A stretch of 34,721 nt of DNA from DASUMP01 sp036277635 (GTDB lineage Bacteria; Actinomycetota; Acidimicrobiia; IMCC26256; PALSA-610), in the NCBI GenBank assembly GCA_036277635.1, contig DASUMP010000078.1, forward strand, positions 1 to 34,721, in the 5' to 3' direction. Within the stretch, counting starts at the first letter, position 1. The number at the start of each line of letters is the position of its first letter. Made by a program: the position numbers and the translations under genes. The notes under the pieces are model-generated. The model did not search any database. It was given only the letters and a program-made list of their open reading frames with translations, and was not told the origin of the DNA. Shown piece after piece: positions 1 through 8,487 of the stretch.

Positions 1-108
1 ACCCCGAACCCCGAGCACCGCGCCACGTACGACACCCTGTACCGGGAGTTCCGCAACATCTACACGCAGACCAAGGGCATCTACCAGAGGTTGCACGCAC
101 ATGGCTGA
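1..108 (+). CDS. FGGY-family carbohydrate kinase, C-terminal end (partial)
   Basis: Only the last 35 codons are in the window; the frame is open from base 1 and stops with TGA at 106-108. The peptide contains YDTLYREFRNIY followed by TKGIYQRLHAHG. This resembles the extreme C-terminus of FGGY sugar kinases (xylulokinase/ribulokinase type), which typically end in a helix of the form YDxLYxxFxxLYxxxKxIYxRL. These enzymes phosphorylate sugars or polyols with ATP. The stop codon lies 8 bases inside the next gene (ATG at 101), so the two are probably co-transcribed and translationally coupled. The substrate cannot be inferred from so short a piece. Confidence 0.6.
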   Translation, partial: TPNPEHRATYDTLYREFRNIYTQTKGIYQRLHAHG

Positions 109-1513
109 CGACACGCACACCGCCGAAGCGACCCGAGACGATGACGCGTCGTCGATCGAACGATCGGTGAAGCCGTACCGCGGGCGGTTCCCGACCTACG
201 ACCGCATCCCACCGGTCGGGCGCTCCCGCGACGAGGTGTATGCCGAGCTGCAGACGATGCTCGACGAAGAACGGCCGCGGTGGGCCGACGGGTTCGCGTC
301 GGGCAGCGTGTACCACGGCGATCCCGAGCACATCGAGTTCCTCAACCGCATCTACGCGATGAGCTCGCAGACGAACCCGTTGCACGCCGACCTGTGGCCG
401 AGTGTCGTGAAGTGCGAAGCCGAGATCGTCGCGATGACCGCGCACATGCTCGGCGGTGTTCCCGGGGTGTGCGGCACCCTCTCGTCGGGCGGGACCGAGA
501 GCATCTTGCTCGCGATGAAGGCGTATCGCGACCGCGGCTACGCCGCCGGCATCGACGCACCGGCGATGGTCGTGCCGTCGACTGCACACGCCGCGTTCGA
601 CAAGGCGGCCCAGTACCTCCGGCTCGAGAAGATCACGGTGCCGGTCGGTCCCGACGGGCGCGCCGACGTCGCGGCCACCGAAGCCGCGATCACACCGTCG
701 ACGGTCGTGCTCATCGGGTCGGCGCCGTGCTTCCCGAACGGGCTCGTCGACCCCATCGCCGAGCTCGCCGCCGTTGCGCAGGCGCGTGGCCTCGGCTTCC
801 ACACCGACGCGTGCCTCGGCGGCTTCGTGTTGCCGTGGGCGGAGCGCCTCGGCGCGCCGGTGCCCCCATTCGACTTCCGGGTCCCGGGCGTCACGTCGAT
901 GTCGGCCGACACCCACAAGTACGGGTACGCCGCCAAGGGCACGTCGGTCGTGCTGTACCGCGACCGCGACCTGCGGCACTTCCAGTACTACAAGACCGCG
1001 GGTTGGGCCGGGGGCCTGTACTTCTCCCCGACCTTCGCGGGGAGCCGTCCGGGCGCGCTCAGCGCGGTGTGCTGGGCGACGCTGCTGACCATCGGCGAGG
1101 AGGGCTACCTCGACGCGACGCGCCGCATCCTCGACACCGCCACGACGATCAAGCAAGGGATCGCTCAGATCGACGGCGTCGAGGTGATCGGCGACCCGCT
1201 GTGGAACATCGCGTTCCGCTCCGACGAGCTCAACGTCTGGGCCGTCCTCGACCAGATGGGCAAGCGGCACTGGAGCCTCAACGGGCTCCAGGACCCGCCG
1301 TCGGTCCATCTCTGCGTCACGCTGCGTCACACGCAACCCGGCGTCGCCGAACGCTTCCTCACCGACCTCGGCGACGCGGTCGCGCACGTGCGTGCACACC
1401 CCGACGAGAGCGGTTCGATGGCCCCCGTCTACGGCATGGCCGCGATGGGCGAGATGCACGGCGCGGTCGAGGATCTCCTCGAGGCGTACGTCGACCTCCT
1501 CTTCGACGCCTGA
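101..1513 (+). CDS. PLP-dependent decarboxylase/lyase, sphingosine-1-phosphate lyase-like
   Basis: A 470-residue fold-type I PLP enzyme of the group II decarboxylase superfamily. The cofactor-binding SSGGTES motif is at residues 128-134. The Schiff-base lysine is K273, in SADTHKYGYAAKGTS, which is almost the same as the active-site segment of sphingosine-1-phosphate lyase rather than that of glutamate or aromatic amino acid decarboxylases. S1P lyase cleaves phosphorylated long-chain bases to a fatty aldehyde and phosphoethanolamine. Unlike the eukaryotic enzyme there is no N-terminal membrane helix, so a soluble cytosolic protein is expected. The gene overlaps the preceding kinase by 8 bases and is followed after 5 bases by a PIG-L deacetylase. 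A kinase feeding a phosphate-dependent lyase is an attractive inference, but other substrates are possible. Confidence 0.85.
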   Translation: MADDTHTAEATRDDDASSIERSVKPYRGRFPTYDRIPPVGRSRDEVYAELQTMLDEERPRWADGFASGSVYHGDPEHIEFLNRIYAMSSQTNPLHADLWPSVVKCEAEIVAMTAHMLGGVPGVCGTLSSGGTESILLAMKAYRDRGYAAGIDAPAMVVPSTAHAAFDKAAQYLRLEKITVPVGPDGRADVAATEAAITPSTVVLIGSAPCFPNGLVDPIAELAAVAQARGLGFHTDACLGGFVLPWAERLGAPVPPFDFRVPGVTSMSADTHKYGYAAKGTSVVLYRDRDLRHFQYYKTAGWAGGLYFSPTFAGSRPGALSAVCWATLLTIGEEGYLDATRRILDTATTIKQGIAQIDGVEVIGDPLWNIAFRSDELNVWAVLDQMGKRHWSLNGLQDPPSVHLCVTLRHTQPGVAERFLTDLGDAVAHVRAHPDESGSMAPVYGMAAMGEMHGAVEDLLEAYVDLLFDA

Positions 1514-1518
1514 GCGCG

Positions 1519-2292
1519 ATGTCGGAGATCCCCGCACCCCACCCGATGCGAGCGTGGGGCGTGCCGAACGTGGGGGAGCTCGACCGGATCGTCGTCGTGT
1601 CGCCGCACCTCGACGACGCGGTCCTCGGCTGCGGGCGGCTGCTCGCCGCGCACCCGGGGACCACGGTCGTCACGGTCTTCGCCGGGGTGCCACCCGCGTA
1701 CCCGGATCCGATGCGTCCGTGGGACGTGCAGTGTGGCTTCGCTCCCGGCGACGACGTGATGGCGGCGCGACGCGCCGAAGATCGCGCGGCACTCGCGGTG
1801 CTCGGCGCGATCCCGCGATGGCTCGACGGCATCGAGTACTCGTACCGACCCGACGATCTCCCCGAGACGGCCGACGACGTCGTCGCCCGCTTGGCACCCG
1901 TGATCGAAGAGCTCGATCCGTCGTTGGTCGTCGTGCCGTTCGGGCTTGCGAACCCCGACCACGACGTGACCCATCGCGCGTGCATCGCGATTCGCGCGAC
2001 GCACCCGGACATCGCGTGGTGGTGCTACGAAGACACCGGCTACAAGCACATTCCCGGCCTCCTGGCGTGGCGAGTGTCGGGACTGTTCCGAGCCGGCCTG
2101 TGGCCCACCCCCGTCGCGGCGCCGGTCGCCGCCGACGACACCGCGAAGCAGGCCGCGCTCGCGTGCTATCCGTCGCAGCTGCGCGCGCTCGAGGACGACT
2201 GGCACCTGTCGGCGAAGCTGGCCGCGCCCGCTCCCGAACAGCTGTGGCGTCTCGATGCACCACCGCCGGGATGGGAAGGGTTGTCGGCGTAG
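1519..2292 (+). CDS. PIG-L / LmbE-family deacetylase
   Basis: A 257-residue zinc-dependent N-deacetylase-like protein. The metal motif PHLDD is at residues 29-33 (H30, D33), after a short beta strand (RIVVV). A second histidine cluster, NPDHDVTH, lies at about 145-152 and probably supplies the third zinc ligand. Members remove N-acetyl groups from GlcNAc-linked substrates, as in MshB of mycothiol synthesis, Mca (mycothiol conjugates) and PIG-L. The sequence does not decide which substrate is used. ATG 1519 lies 5 bases after the decarboxylase stop, implying one operon. It converges on the DUF1501 gene, whose stop is 7 bases away. Confidence 0.85.
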   Translation: MSEIPAPHPMRAWGVPNVGELDRIVVVSPHLDDAVLGCGRLLAAHPGTTVVTVFAGVPPAYPDPMRPWDVQCGFAPGDDVMAARRAEDRAALAVLGAIPRWLDGIEYSYRPDDLPETADDVVARLAPVIEELDPSLVVVPFGLANPDHDVTHRACIAIRATHPDIAWWCYEDTGYKHIPGLLAWRVSGLFRAGLWPTPVAAPVAADDTAKQAALACYPSQLRALEDDWHLSAKLAAPAPEQLWRLDAPPPGWEGLSA

Positions 2293-2299
2293 ATCGCCA

Positions 2300-4117
2300 T
2301 CAACGCACGGGCACGATCGACACCGCGCCGGCGCGGCCCCGTCCGTAGTACGTCGCGTCGCCGAAGCCGTAGACCGCGCCGTCGGTGCCGAGCACCCAGT
2401 AGCCCGCGCCGGTCGGGGTCGCGCACATGCTCGCGATGCTGCTCGACGCGCTCCCGGCGATCGACCCGCGGAACTTCGCGTCGCCGAACGAGAAGATCCC
2501 GCCATCCGACGCGACGAGCCAGTAGCCCTTGCCGCTCGGCGTCGCCGCCATCCCCACCACCGGACGCACCAACCGCATCCCGCCCGTCGACCCGTAGAAC
2601 TTCGCGTCGCCGAACGAGAAGATCCCCCCATCCGACGCGACGGTCCACAGGCCCTTGCCCGAAGCGGTGCCGGCGGCGCCGACGACGGGGGAGCGCAGAC
2701 CGCTCACCGACCCCACGTCGGGCGCCGCACCGAGGGCTCGATTCGTGCCCGAGCGCTCGGTGACCCAGTACCCCCGCACTCGCGTCGACGGCGGGGGATC
2801 GGTGCCCGGACCGCGCTCGAACAGGTCGAGCGGCGCGTACGAGTGTCCGAGCACCTCCACGTCGTCGGCGCCGAGCCAGCGCGAGAGCACCGTCGCGTAC
2901 ACGCTGCGGAAGTCGACGTGGGTCCGGAGGTTGCCGTGGTTGTCGAGCGCGTCGAGGCGGGGCTGCTCGCCGTACATGCCACCACGCACGTTCTTGCCGA
3001 TCACGAACAAGCAGCTCGACGTGCCGTGGTCGGTGCCGGTGTCGCCGTTGGCGAACGGACGTCGCCCGAACTCCGACCACGTCATGAGCGTGACGTTGTC
3101 GCTCCACGCCGGCGCGAGTGCGGCCGTGAACGCCGCGATGCCCGCGTCGAGCTCCGTGAGCAGCTCGGCGTGCCGGTTGGGCTGTGTGTCGTGGGTGTCG
3201 AAGCCGTGGAGCGACACGTTCAAGACGCGGATGCCCAAGTTCGCGTTGATGAGCCGCGCGCACAGCACGAGCTGTTCGGCGAGATGCCCCTCGGGGAGCG
3301 GATCGACGTACGCGGGCTGGATGCTCTGCGTGAGCGTCATCAGGTTGCGTTCGACGTCGCCGGTGAGGTCGGCCCACTCGCCGAGCCCGGTGCTCTCGTC
3401 GCCGAACGACGACAGCGCGTCGAACATGCGGATGTCCGACGGGTCCTCGCGGTCGACGCCGAAGGCGCCGCCGATGTCGACGGGCAACCCGGACGCCCGC
3501 GAGCGTTCTCCGTGCAGGTGATCGGGCACGTGGGAGCCGATGGACACGGCGTACAACGGCTCGGTGCCGGCGTTCGGGAGACCGTCGACGTAGCGGCCGA
3601 GCCATCCCGTCATCGGACCGCCGTGGTCGTGGCCACCCCAACCGTGCATCCAGATGTCCATCGACTCGAAGTGGCTGAGGTCGGCGGGTTGGTAGCCGAC
3701 GCCGCGCACGATCGCCACGTCCCCCGAGTCGTAGCGCTGCTTCAGCGTCGTGAGCGCCGGGTGCAACCCGAGCGACGACGACACCATGAGGGCCTGCTCG
3801 GGCGGGATCGCGAGCGCGCCGCGCAGGTCCTGGTAGCGACCGCTGGCCGCGGGCACCAGCGTGTTCAGCCCGTCGTTGCCTCCGTCGAGCGTGATGATGA
3901 CGAGGACGCCCTCGTTCGCTCCGACCGGGGGTGCGGCGAACGCGCGGAGGCGATCGAGCGTGGACAGCCACGGCGCGAGGGCGACACCACCAGCACCGAC
4001 GACGCCGGCCTGGAGCACGCGGCGGCGCGACACCCGGCGCTGCGCGACCGCGTCGACCAACGCGTCGAGTCCATGCCCGCCTGCGGCCATGTCGTCAGTC
4101 CTTCCCGGCGGGTTCAT
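2300..4117 (-). CDS. DUF1501 secreted protein with Tat signal and C-terminal VASDGG repeats
   Basis: A 605-residue protein. Residues 30-36 read SRRRVLQ and precede a hydrophobic stretch (about 36-52), a typical twin-arginine signal. The DUF1501 body (alkaline-phosphatase-like superfamily) follows, with LDGGNDGLNTLVP near residue 75 and a GTDHG motif further on. The last 150 or so residues hold about four tandem units, the central two reading VASDGGIFSFGDAKF, with a 42-residue period. This repeat is familiar from large secreted proteins of Acidimicrobiia and may mediate surface or matrix contact. The start at 4117 was chosen because its ATG overlaps the TGA of the upstream DUF1800 gene (ATGA). 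Open frame continues upstream to 4789, but that part lies inside DUF1800. Catalytic function is unknown. Confidence 0.85.
   Translation of the reverse strand: MNPPGRTDDMAAGGHGLDALVDAVAQRRVSRRRVLQAGVVGAGGVALAPWLSTLDRLRAFAAPPVGANEGVLVIITLDGGNDGLNTLVPAASGRYQDLRGALAIPPEQALMVSSSLGLHPALTTLKQRYDSGDVAIVRGVGYQPADLSHFESMDIWMHGWGGHDHGGPMTGWLGRYVDGLPNAGTEPLYAVSIGSHVPDHLHGERSRASGLPVDIGGAFGVDREDPSDIRMFDALSSFGDESTGLGEWADLTGDVERNLMTLTQSIQPAYVDPLPEGHLAEQLVLCARLINANLGIRVLNVSLHGFDTHDTQPNRHAELLTELDAGIAAFTAALAPAWSDNVTLMTWSEFGRRPFANGDTGTDHGTSSCLFVIGKNVRGGMYGEQPRLDALDNHGNLRTHVDFRSVYATVLSRWLGADDVEVLGHSYAPLDLFERGPGTDPPPSTRVRGYWVTERSGTNRALGAAPDVGSVSGLRSPVVGAAGTASGKGLWTVASDGGIFSFGDAKFYGSTGGMRLVRPVVGMAATPSGKGYWLVASDGGIFSFGDAKFRGSIAGSASSSIASMCATPTGAGYWVLGTDGAVYGFGDATYYGRGRAGAVSIVPVR
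2471..2642. repeat. In-gene direct repeat, 126-base period (VASDGG units)
   Basis: Two 46-base copies, 2471-2516 and 2597-2642, differ at a single base. They encode the central repeat units of the DUF1501 protein. More divergent units flank them on both sides. The near-identity at DNA level suggests recent duplication or gene conversion rather than protein-level conservation alone. Confidence 0.85.
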
Positions 4118-5424
4118 GCGATCGTGAACTCCGGCGTCAGCATCATCAGCGTGATGAGGTTCAGCACTTGCAGCTCGCGCCACGCGCTCCCGTCGCCGCG
4201 TTGCGCCGCCAGCCATTCCTCGAGTCGAGCCCGGGTGGCCGGCGACGGCGTGTCGATCGTGAACACGTCGAACGCGCGCTGCACGGCGGCGGGCACCGTC
4301 ATCGCCTTCGTCTCCGCCAGCAGACCGGTGCCGGCCGAGTAGATCCTCCACGTGGCGTGGCGGGCGAAGTTCGCACGCGCCCAGACGTTGCCGGTCGACA
4401 GCCAGAAGCCGTTGTCCTCCCACCCCGCGACGTGGGGCGGCTCGAACGGCAGCTGGCCCATGTCGTAGAGCCACCACTGCGGGTTGGTGGCCGGCGCGTC
4501 GAGGCCGAGCACCTGGAGCGCGCACACGACCCACTCGACCGGAGTCCGCACGTGGCCGGCTCGGGCCTCGGGGGAGAGGAACGCCGGGTGCAGGAGGATC
4601 GCGCGCACGAGCGCGCGGATCTCGAGGTCGGCGGCGACGAACTCGGCGGCGATCGCGCCCAGCACCGCGTCGGGCGGATCCGGGTACGCGAGGTGACCGA
4701 ACAGCTTGCGGGCGATGAAGCGTGCCGCCGTCGCCTGCGTCGTGGGGTTCTCGTCGAGCAGGTAGTCGATGATCTCCGGTCCGTCCCACGCGCGCGTCTC
4801 GCCCATGAACGTCTTCGGATCGGTGTCATGGCGGTTCAGGTAGAAGTGGTACTGGCGCGGATCGCCGTCGAGCGTGTTGTGGCCCGTCCAGGCCCGGGCC
4901 GACGCCACGACGTCGGGTTGGGAGTACTCGTTGACGCCGAGGGTGAACAGCTCCATGAGCTCCCGGGCGAAGTTCTCGTTCGGCGCGCCTTTCCGGTTCT
5001 TGTCGTTGTCGAGATAGGCGAGCATCGCCGGCTGCACCGACATCTCCTGGACGAGCTGGCGGAAGCTGCCGAGCGCGAGCCGCCGGAACAAGGCGTTCTG
5101 CCGGTACATCAGCAACGAGTCGCCGACCTTCTGGTTCTCGGTCGCGAAGTGCCCGTGCCAGAACAGCGCCATCCGCTCGACGATCGGCACCGGCGCGGTG
5201 CGCATCCGCTCCAACCACCACAGCTGGAGCTGTCGTTCGAGCTGCCAGTCGGCGAGACCTTCGGAGAAGAACGCGGGCTCGGTGTCGGACGGCACACCTG
5301 TCGTGTCCAGCAGCTGATCGACCGTGACGTCCCACGGTTGGGCGGCGAGCGCCGCCACCCGCGCGGGATCGGCGACGAAACCGGTGCGGCGCAGCAGGTG
5401 TGCGACGTCGACGGGATCCGGCAC
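4114..5424 (-). CDS. DUF1800 family protein
   Basis: A 436-residue protein with the family's opening AHLLRRTGF (residues 8-16) and a central region containing WHGHFATENQKV, MLAYLDNDKNRKG and NENFARELMELFTLG, all characteristic of DUF1800. Its biochemical role is unknown; DUF1800 and DUF1501 genes are regularly adjacent, often as exported partners. No signal peptide is evident at the chosen start. The start is GTG at 5424, preceded by a good Shine-Dalgarno (GGAGGGGA about 6 bases upstream). The 3' end overlaps the DUF1501 ATG by 4 bases, so the pair is translationally coupled. Confidence 0.88.
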   Translation of the reverse strand: MPDPVDVAHLLRRTGFVADPARVAALAAQPWDVTVDQLLDTTGVPSDTEPAFFSEGLADWQLERQLQLWWLERMRTAPVPIVERMALFWHGHFATENQKVGDSLLMYRQNALFRRLALGSFRQLVQEMSVQPAMLAYLDNDKNRKGAPNENFARELMELFTLGVNEYSQPDVVASARAWTGHNTLDGDPRQYHFYLNRHDTDPKTFMGETRAWDGPEIIDYLLDENPTTQATAARFIARKLFGHLAYPDPPDAVLGAIAAEFVAADLEIRALVRAILLHPAFLSPEARAGHVRTPVEWVVCALQVLGLDAPATNPQWWLYDMGQLPFEPPHVAGWEDNGFWLSTGNVWARANFARHATWRIYSAGTGLLAETKAMTVPAAVQRAFDVFTIDTPSPATRARLEEWLAAQRGDGSAWRELQVLNLITLMMLTPEFTIA

Positions 5425-5500
5425 GCTGTTCCCCTCCAGGTGCCTCCCACCCGCCTCGCCAGTATCGGCCCGACCGCGCCGCGTTCTTGAGGCGACCGGG

Positions 5501-5517
5501 CGGATCTTCAGGATCCG
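5501..5517 (-). terminator. Small hairpin after the SMP-30 gene
   Basis: Immediately after the TAA of the SMP-30 gene the - strand reads CGGATC CTGAA GATCCG, a 6-bp stem with a 5-base loop. There is no T tract, so it may be a weak terminator or mRNA 3'-end stabiliser rather than a canonical intrinsic terminator. Confidence 0.35.
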
Positions 5518-6369
5518 TTAGGGAGAGCCGGCTCCCGGCACCGCGACGCGCACGGCTTCGATGCGTCCGGAACGCAGCCGGGGAGCTTCGGTCGGGTCGT
5601 GCGTCGCGGCGGTGCACACGAACAGCGTGCGCCCGTCGTCACCGCCCAGCGTGCACGCGAACGTGTCGAGATGCGGGAACGCGATCTCGTCGAGGACGTC
5701 GCCGCCGTCGGCGACGCGGACCACGCGGTGCGAGAGCGGGCACGCGAGCCACACCGCCCCTTCGACATCGAGACAGATGCCGTCGGGGACCGCGCCGTTG
5801 AGTGTCGCGAACGTCCGGCGATCGTGCAACGACCCGTCGGGCGCGATCGTGAACGCCGTCAGGCAACCGCCGAAGCTCTCCCCGACGATGAGCGTCGCGC
5901 CGTCGGGGGTGATCACCATGCCGTTCGGGAAGCCGAGGTCTTCGGCGACCGAGCGCGCCGTGCCGTCGGGCTCGACCGCGACGATGTTCGTGCGCCGCGG
6001 CGTCGCGTCGCTGTACATGTCGAACCCGAAGTTCCCGACGTAGGCGCGCCCGTCGGCACCCACGACCATGTCGTTGCAGTGCCACGGCGCGAGGTGCCAG
6101 AGGTTCGCGTGCTCGACGAGCGCTCCGTCGGGTTCCTGCCGCAGCACTCGGCGATCGGTCATCGAGACGACGAGCAAGCGGCCGTCGGGGAGCCAACCGA
6201 GTCCCGACGGCTGCGTGGGCACTTCGGCGACCGTCGTCGCATCACCGGTCGTCGGATCGAGACGCACGACGCGGTGCGCGTGCATGTCGGAGAACCACAC
6301 GGCACCGTCGCGCCAGCGCGGCCCTTCGGGGAAGGCGAGATCGTCGAGGAGCACGTCGATGTCGGGCAT
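5518..6369 (-). CDS. SMP-30/gluconolactonase-like beta-propeller lactonase
   Basis: A 283-residue six-bladed beta-propeller of the SMP-30/gluconolactonase/LRE family. The metal-ligand pattern is complete: E15 (FPEGPRW), N99 (WHCNDMV), N149 (GFPNGMV) and D196 (VPDGICLD). These correspond to E18, N103, N154 and D204 of human SMP-30. Such enzymes open sugar or other lactones using a divalent metal. No signal peptide is seen. It lies 18 bases downstream of the MFS carrier, so uptake and hydrolysis of the same compound is a reasonable inference. The true lactone is unknown. Confidence 0.88.
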   Translation of the reverse strand: MPDIDVLLDDLAFPEGPRWRDGAVWFSDMHAHRVVRLDPTTGDATTVAEVPTQPSGLGWLPDGRLLVVSMTDRRVLRQEPDGALVEHANLWHLAPWHCNDMVVGADGRAYVGNFGFDMYSDATPRRTNIVAVEPDGTARSVAEDLGFPNGMVITPDGATLIVGESFGGCLTAFTIAPDGSLHDRRTFATLNGAVPDGICLDVEGAVWLACPLSHRVVRVADGGDVLDEIAFPHLDTFACTLGGDDGRTLFVCTAATHDPTEAPRLRSGRIEAVRVAVPGAGSP

Positions 6370-6387
6370 CGCGTGAGTCTCGCGTGC

Positions 6388-7974
6388 TCAGGTCGTCGGC
6401 GCGCCCGAGGGGCTGACGTCGTCGAGGTCGTGGCCGCGCGATTCGGGGAGCCGGGGGACGAACACCACCGCGGCGACGATCGCGGCGACACCGCACAGCG
6501 CGATCGAACGGCCCAGTCCGCCGAGTGGGTCGGAGAGGTTGCCGGCGAGCACGAGTCCCGTCACCGAGCCGAGCACGCCGAGCACGAGCAAGAACGCGTT
6601 GGACGTGCCTCGCACCTCGGTGGGGAACAGCTCGGGGGACAGCGTCCCGAGCGCGATGCCCGACGCACTGGCGGCGACGATCGCGACCGACGACGAGAGC
6701 CAGAGCACCGCACCCGTCCCGAGGAAGAACGCCATCTCCACGATCGTCGCGACGACGAGGAACCCGGCCGCGACCGGCCGGCGCCCGCGCGACTCCGCCA
6801 GCCGCCCGCCGATCACGAGCCCGACGAGGCCCGGGACGCCGAGGGTGATCGTCCGGAAGAGCGCGATCTTGGTGTCGGAGAAGTCGTGCACGTCGGCGAG
6901 GTACTTGTTGGCGAGCTGTGCCGACGGTGCGCTGAACACGTTGGTCAGGTATGCGACGGCCCCGAGCAACGCGAACCTACGGCCGTACCGACCGCGGAAC
7001 ACTGCGCGCAGGCGACCGCGCGGGAGCTCGACGGCGGCGAGCCGTTCGTAGCGGCTGCTCTCGGGCAGCTGGCGGGCCAGCGCGGCGACGAGGAGCACGG
7101 TGGCACCGCTCAGCAGGAACGGGATGCGCCACGCGTCGGCGCCGAGGTCGCCGAACGGCAACGTGATGATCGCGAACGAGTAGCCGAAGCCGCCGGCGAG
7201 GCCCAGCATCGACGCCGCGTAGGCACGCGCGCCCTCGGGGGCTTCCTCGATCGCCGCGATCCCCGCGACGACTGCGGCGGTGTTCACGAACCCGCGCACG
7301 AACATCTGCAGGGTCGTGAACACGACGAGGTTGGGTGCGAACGCGGATGCGAGGTTCGCGAGCGCGATGCCGGCGACCGCGATGACCACGAGGCGGCGAC
7401 GGCCCCGCCGATCGGAGAGCGCGGTGGCGACCAGGGCGACGAGCACGCCGAGACGCGAGACCGCGAACGCGTTCCCCAACGCGGCGTCGGAGGCACCGAA
7501 CGCGTCGGCCACGTTCTGGCCGTGCTGCCCGAACAACGCAGCACCGAACGACGCCGTCGCGGTCGCTGCGGCTGCGGTGGCGAGCATCCGGATCTGCAAC
7601 GCGTCGAACGGCACGTGCGGGAGCCCCAGCACCGGGCGCGGCCGCGACGGCGCGGCCGTCCCGGCGTCGGCCGCCGCGAGCGACGCGATCACCCACCGCG
7701 CCCGCCGCTTCGCTGCGAGGTACAGCAAGGGTCCCATCGCCCACGCGAAGAACGGCACGTGCGCCGCGATGCGGGGTCGGGCGGAGAGCACGCGGTGCGC
7801 CCCTTCGTCGGCGAGCGTGACGCGTACGCCGCTCGCCCCGTCAGCGGTCACGGGGAGCGGGAACCACCACGACCCGTCCGGCTGAGCCATCGCCCCCAGA
7901 TCGCCGAGCCGCGACGCAACAGTCGCCGAGGGCGCGTCGAGCCGAACGAGCAGCGAGCGCGCCACGCGCGGCAT
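6388..7974 (-). CDS. MFS transporter with a soluble N-terminal extension
   Basis: A 528-residue major facilitator superfamily protein. The motif A loop DRRGRRR lies at residues 188-194, and a related loop (GGRLAESRGRRP) occurs in the second half. The C-terminal tail is short and acidic. The MFS core seems to begin only near residue 125. The first 120 residues form an unusual extension: a basic, partly beta-like stretch (GSWWFPLPVTADGASGVRV) and then a probable extra hydrophobic helix (VPFFAWAMGPLLYLAA, 73-88). ATG 7974 is the likely start because the region upstream belongs to the divergent bcp promoter. Substrate is unknown; the downstream lactonase suggests a sugar-acid or lactone. Confidence 0.8.
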   Translation of the reverse strand: MPRVARSLLVRLDAPSATVASRLGDLGAMAQPDGSWWFPLPVTADGASGVRVTLADEGAHRVLSARPRIAAHVPFFAWAMGPLLYLAAKRRARWVIASLAAADAGTAAPSRPRPVLGLPHVPFDALQIRMLATAAAATATASFGAALFGQHGQNVADAFGASDAALGNAFAVSRLGVLVALVATALSDRRGRRRLVVIAVAGIALANLASAFAPNLVVFTTLQMFVRGFVNTAAVVAGIAAIEEAPEGARAYAASMLGLAGGFGYSFAIITLPFGDLGADAWRIPFLLSGATVLLVAALARQLPESSRYERLAAVELPRGRLRAVFRGRYGRRFALLGAVAYLTNVFSAPSAQLANKYLADVHDFSDTKIALFRTITLGVPGLVGLVIGGRLAESRGRRPVAAGFLVVATIVEMAFFLGTGAVLWLSSSVAIVAASASGIALGTLSPELFPTEVRGTSNAFLLVLGVLGSVTGLVLAGNLSDPLGGLGRSIALCGVAAIVAAVVFVPRLPESRGHDLDDVSPSGAPTT

Positions 7975-8013
7975 GCTACGGCGCTCGTGTCCACCGCCAA
8001 GGAGACCATCGAC

Positions 8014-8487
8014 ATGGCGCAGCTCGCCGTGGGCGACAAGGCGCCCGCGTTCACGCTCACCGATCAGCACGGCAACCGGGTGCGGCTGTCGTCGTTCCGC
8101 GGGTCGAACGTGGTCGTCTACTTCTATCCGAAGGCCGACACACCCGGGTGCACGACGCAGTCCTGCGCGGTGCGCGATGCGATCGAGGATCTCCGCGAGC
8201 TCGACGCGGTCGTGCTCGGCATCAGCCCCGATCCGCCTGCGAAGCAAGCGAAGTTCGACGAGAAGCACGCGCTCGGCTTCCCGCTGCTCGCCGACGAGGA
8301 CCACGCCGTCGCGGAGGCGTGGGGCGTGTGGGGCGAGAAGTCGCTCTACGGCAAGAAGTACATGGGCGTCGTCCGCTCCGCGTTCGTCGTCGGCCCCACC
8401 GGGCGTCTCGTCGGCGTGTTCGTGAAGGTCAGCCCGAAGGACACCGTGCCGCGGGTCGTGAAGGCGCTGCGCGACGCGATCAGCTGA
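8014..8487 (+). CDS. bcp: Peroxiredoxin, Bcp/PrxQ type
   Basis: A 157-residue thiol peroxidase. The peroxidatic cysteine is C46 and the resolving cysteine C51, in TPGCTTQSCAVRD, the spacing typical of atypical 2-Cys PrxQ/Bcp. The thioredoxin-fold start (GDKAPAFTL) and length match the family. It reduces hydrogen peroxide and organic hydroperoxides in the cytosol with thioredoxin-type donors. ATG 8014 is preceded by AAGGAG (7999-8004) at good spacing. An in-frame open stretch extends far upstream to 5599, but this is antisense to the lactonase and MFS genes and is not coding. The 3' end overlaps the convergent oxidase gene by 8 bases. Confidence 0.93.
   Translation: MAQLAVGDKAPAFTLTDQHGNRVRLSSFRGSNVVVYFYPKADTPGCTTQSCAVRDAIEDLRELDAVVLGISPDPPAKQAKFDEKHALGFPLLADEDHAVAEAWGVWGEKSLYGKKYMGVVRSAFVVGPTGRLVGVFVKVSPKDTVPRVVKALRDAIS

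Noticed and set aside
2255..4342. + strand open frame of 695 codons opposite DUF1501
   Set aside because: Antisense to a gene with clear family motifs; composition is typical of a shadow frame.
5599..8013. Large + strand open frame in phase with bcp
   Set aside because: It is antisense to the SMP-30 and MFS genes. The real bcp start is ATG 8014 with a Shine-Dalgarno.
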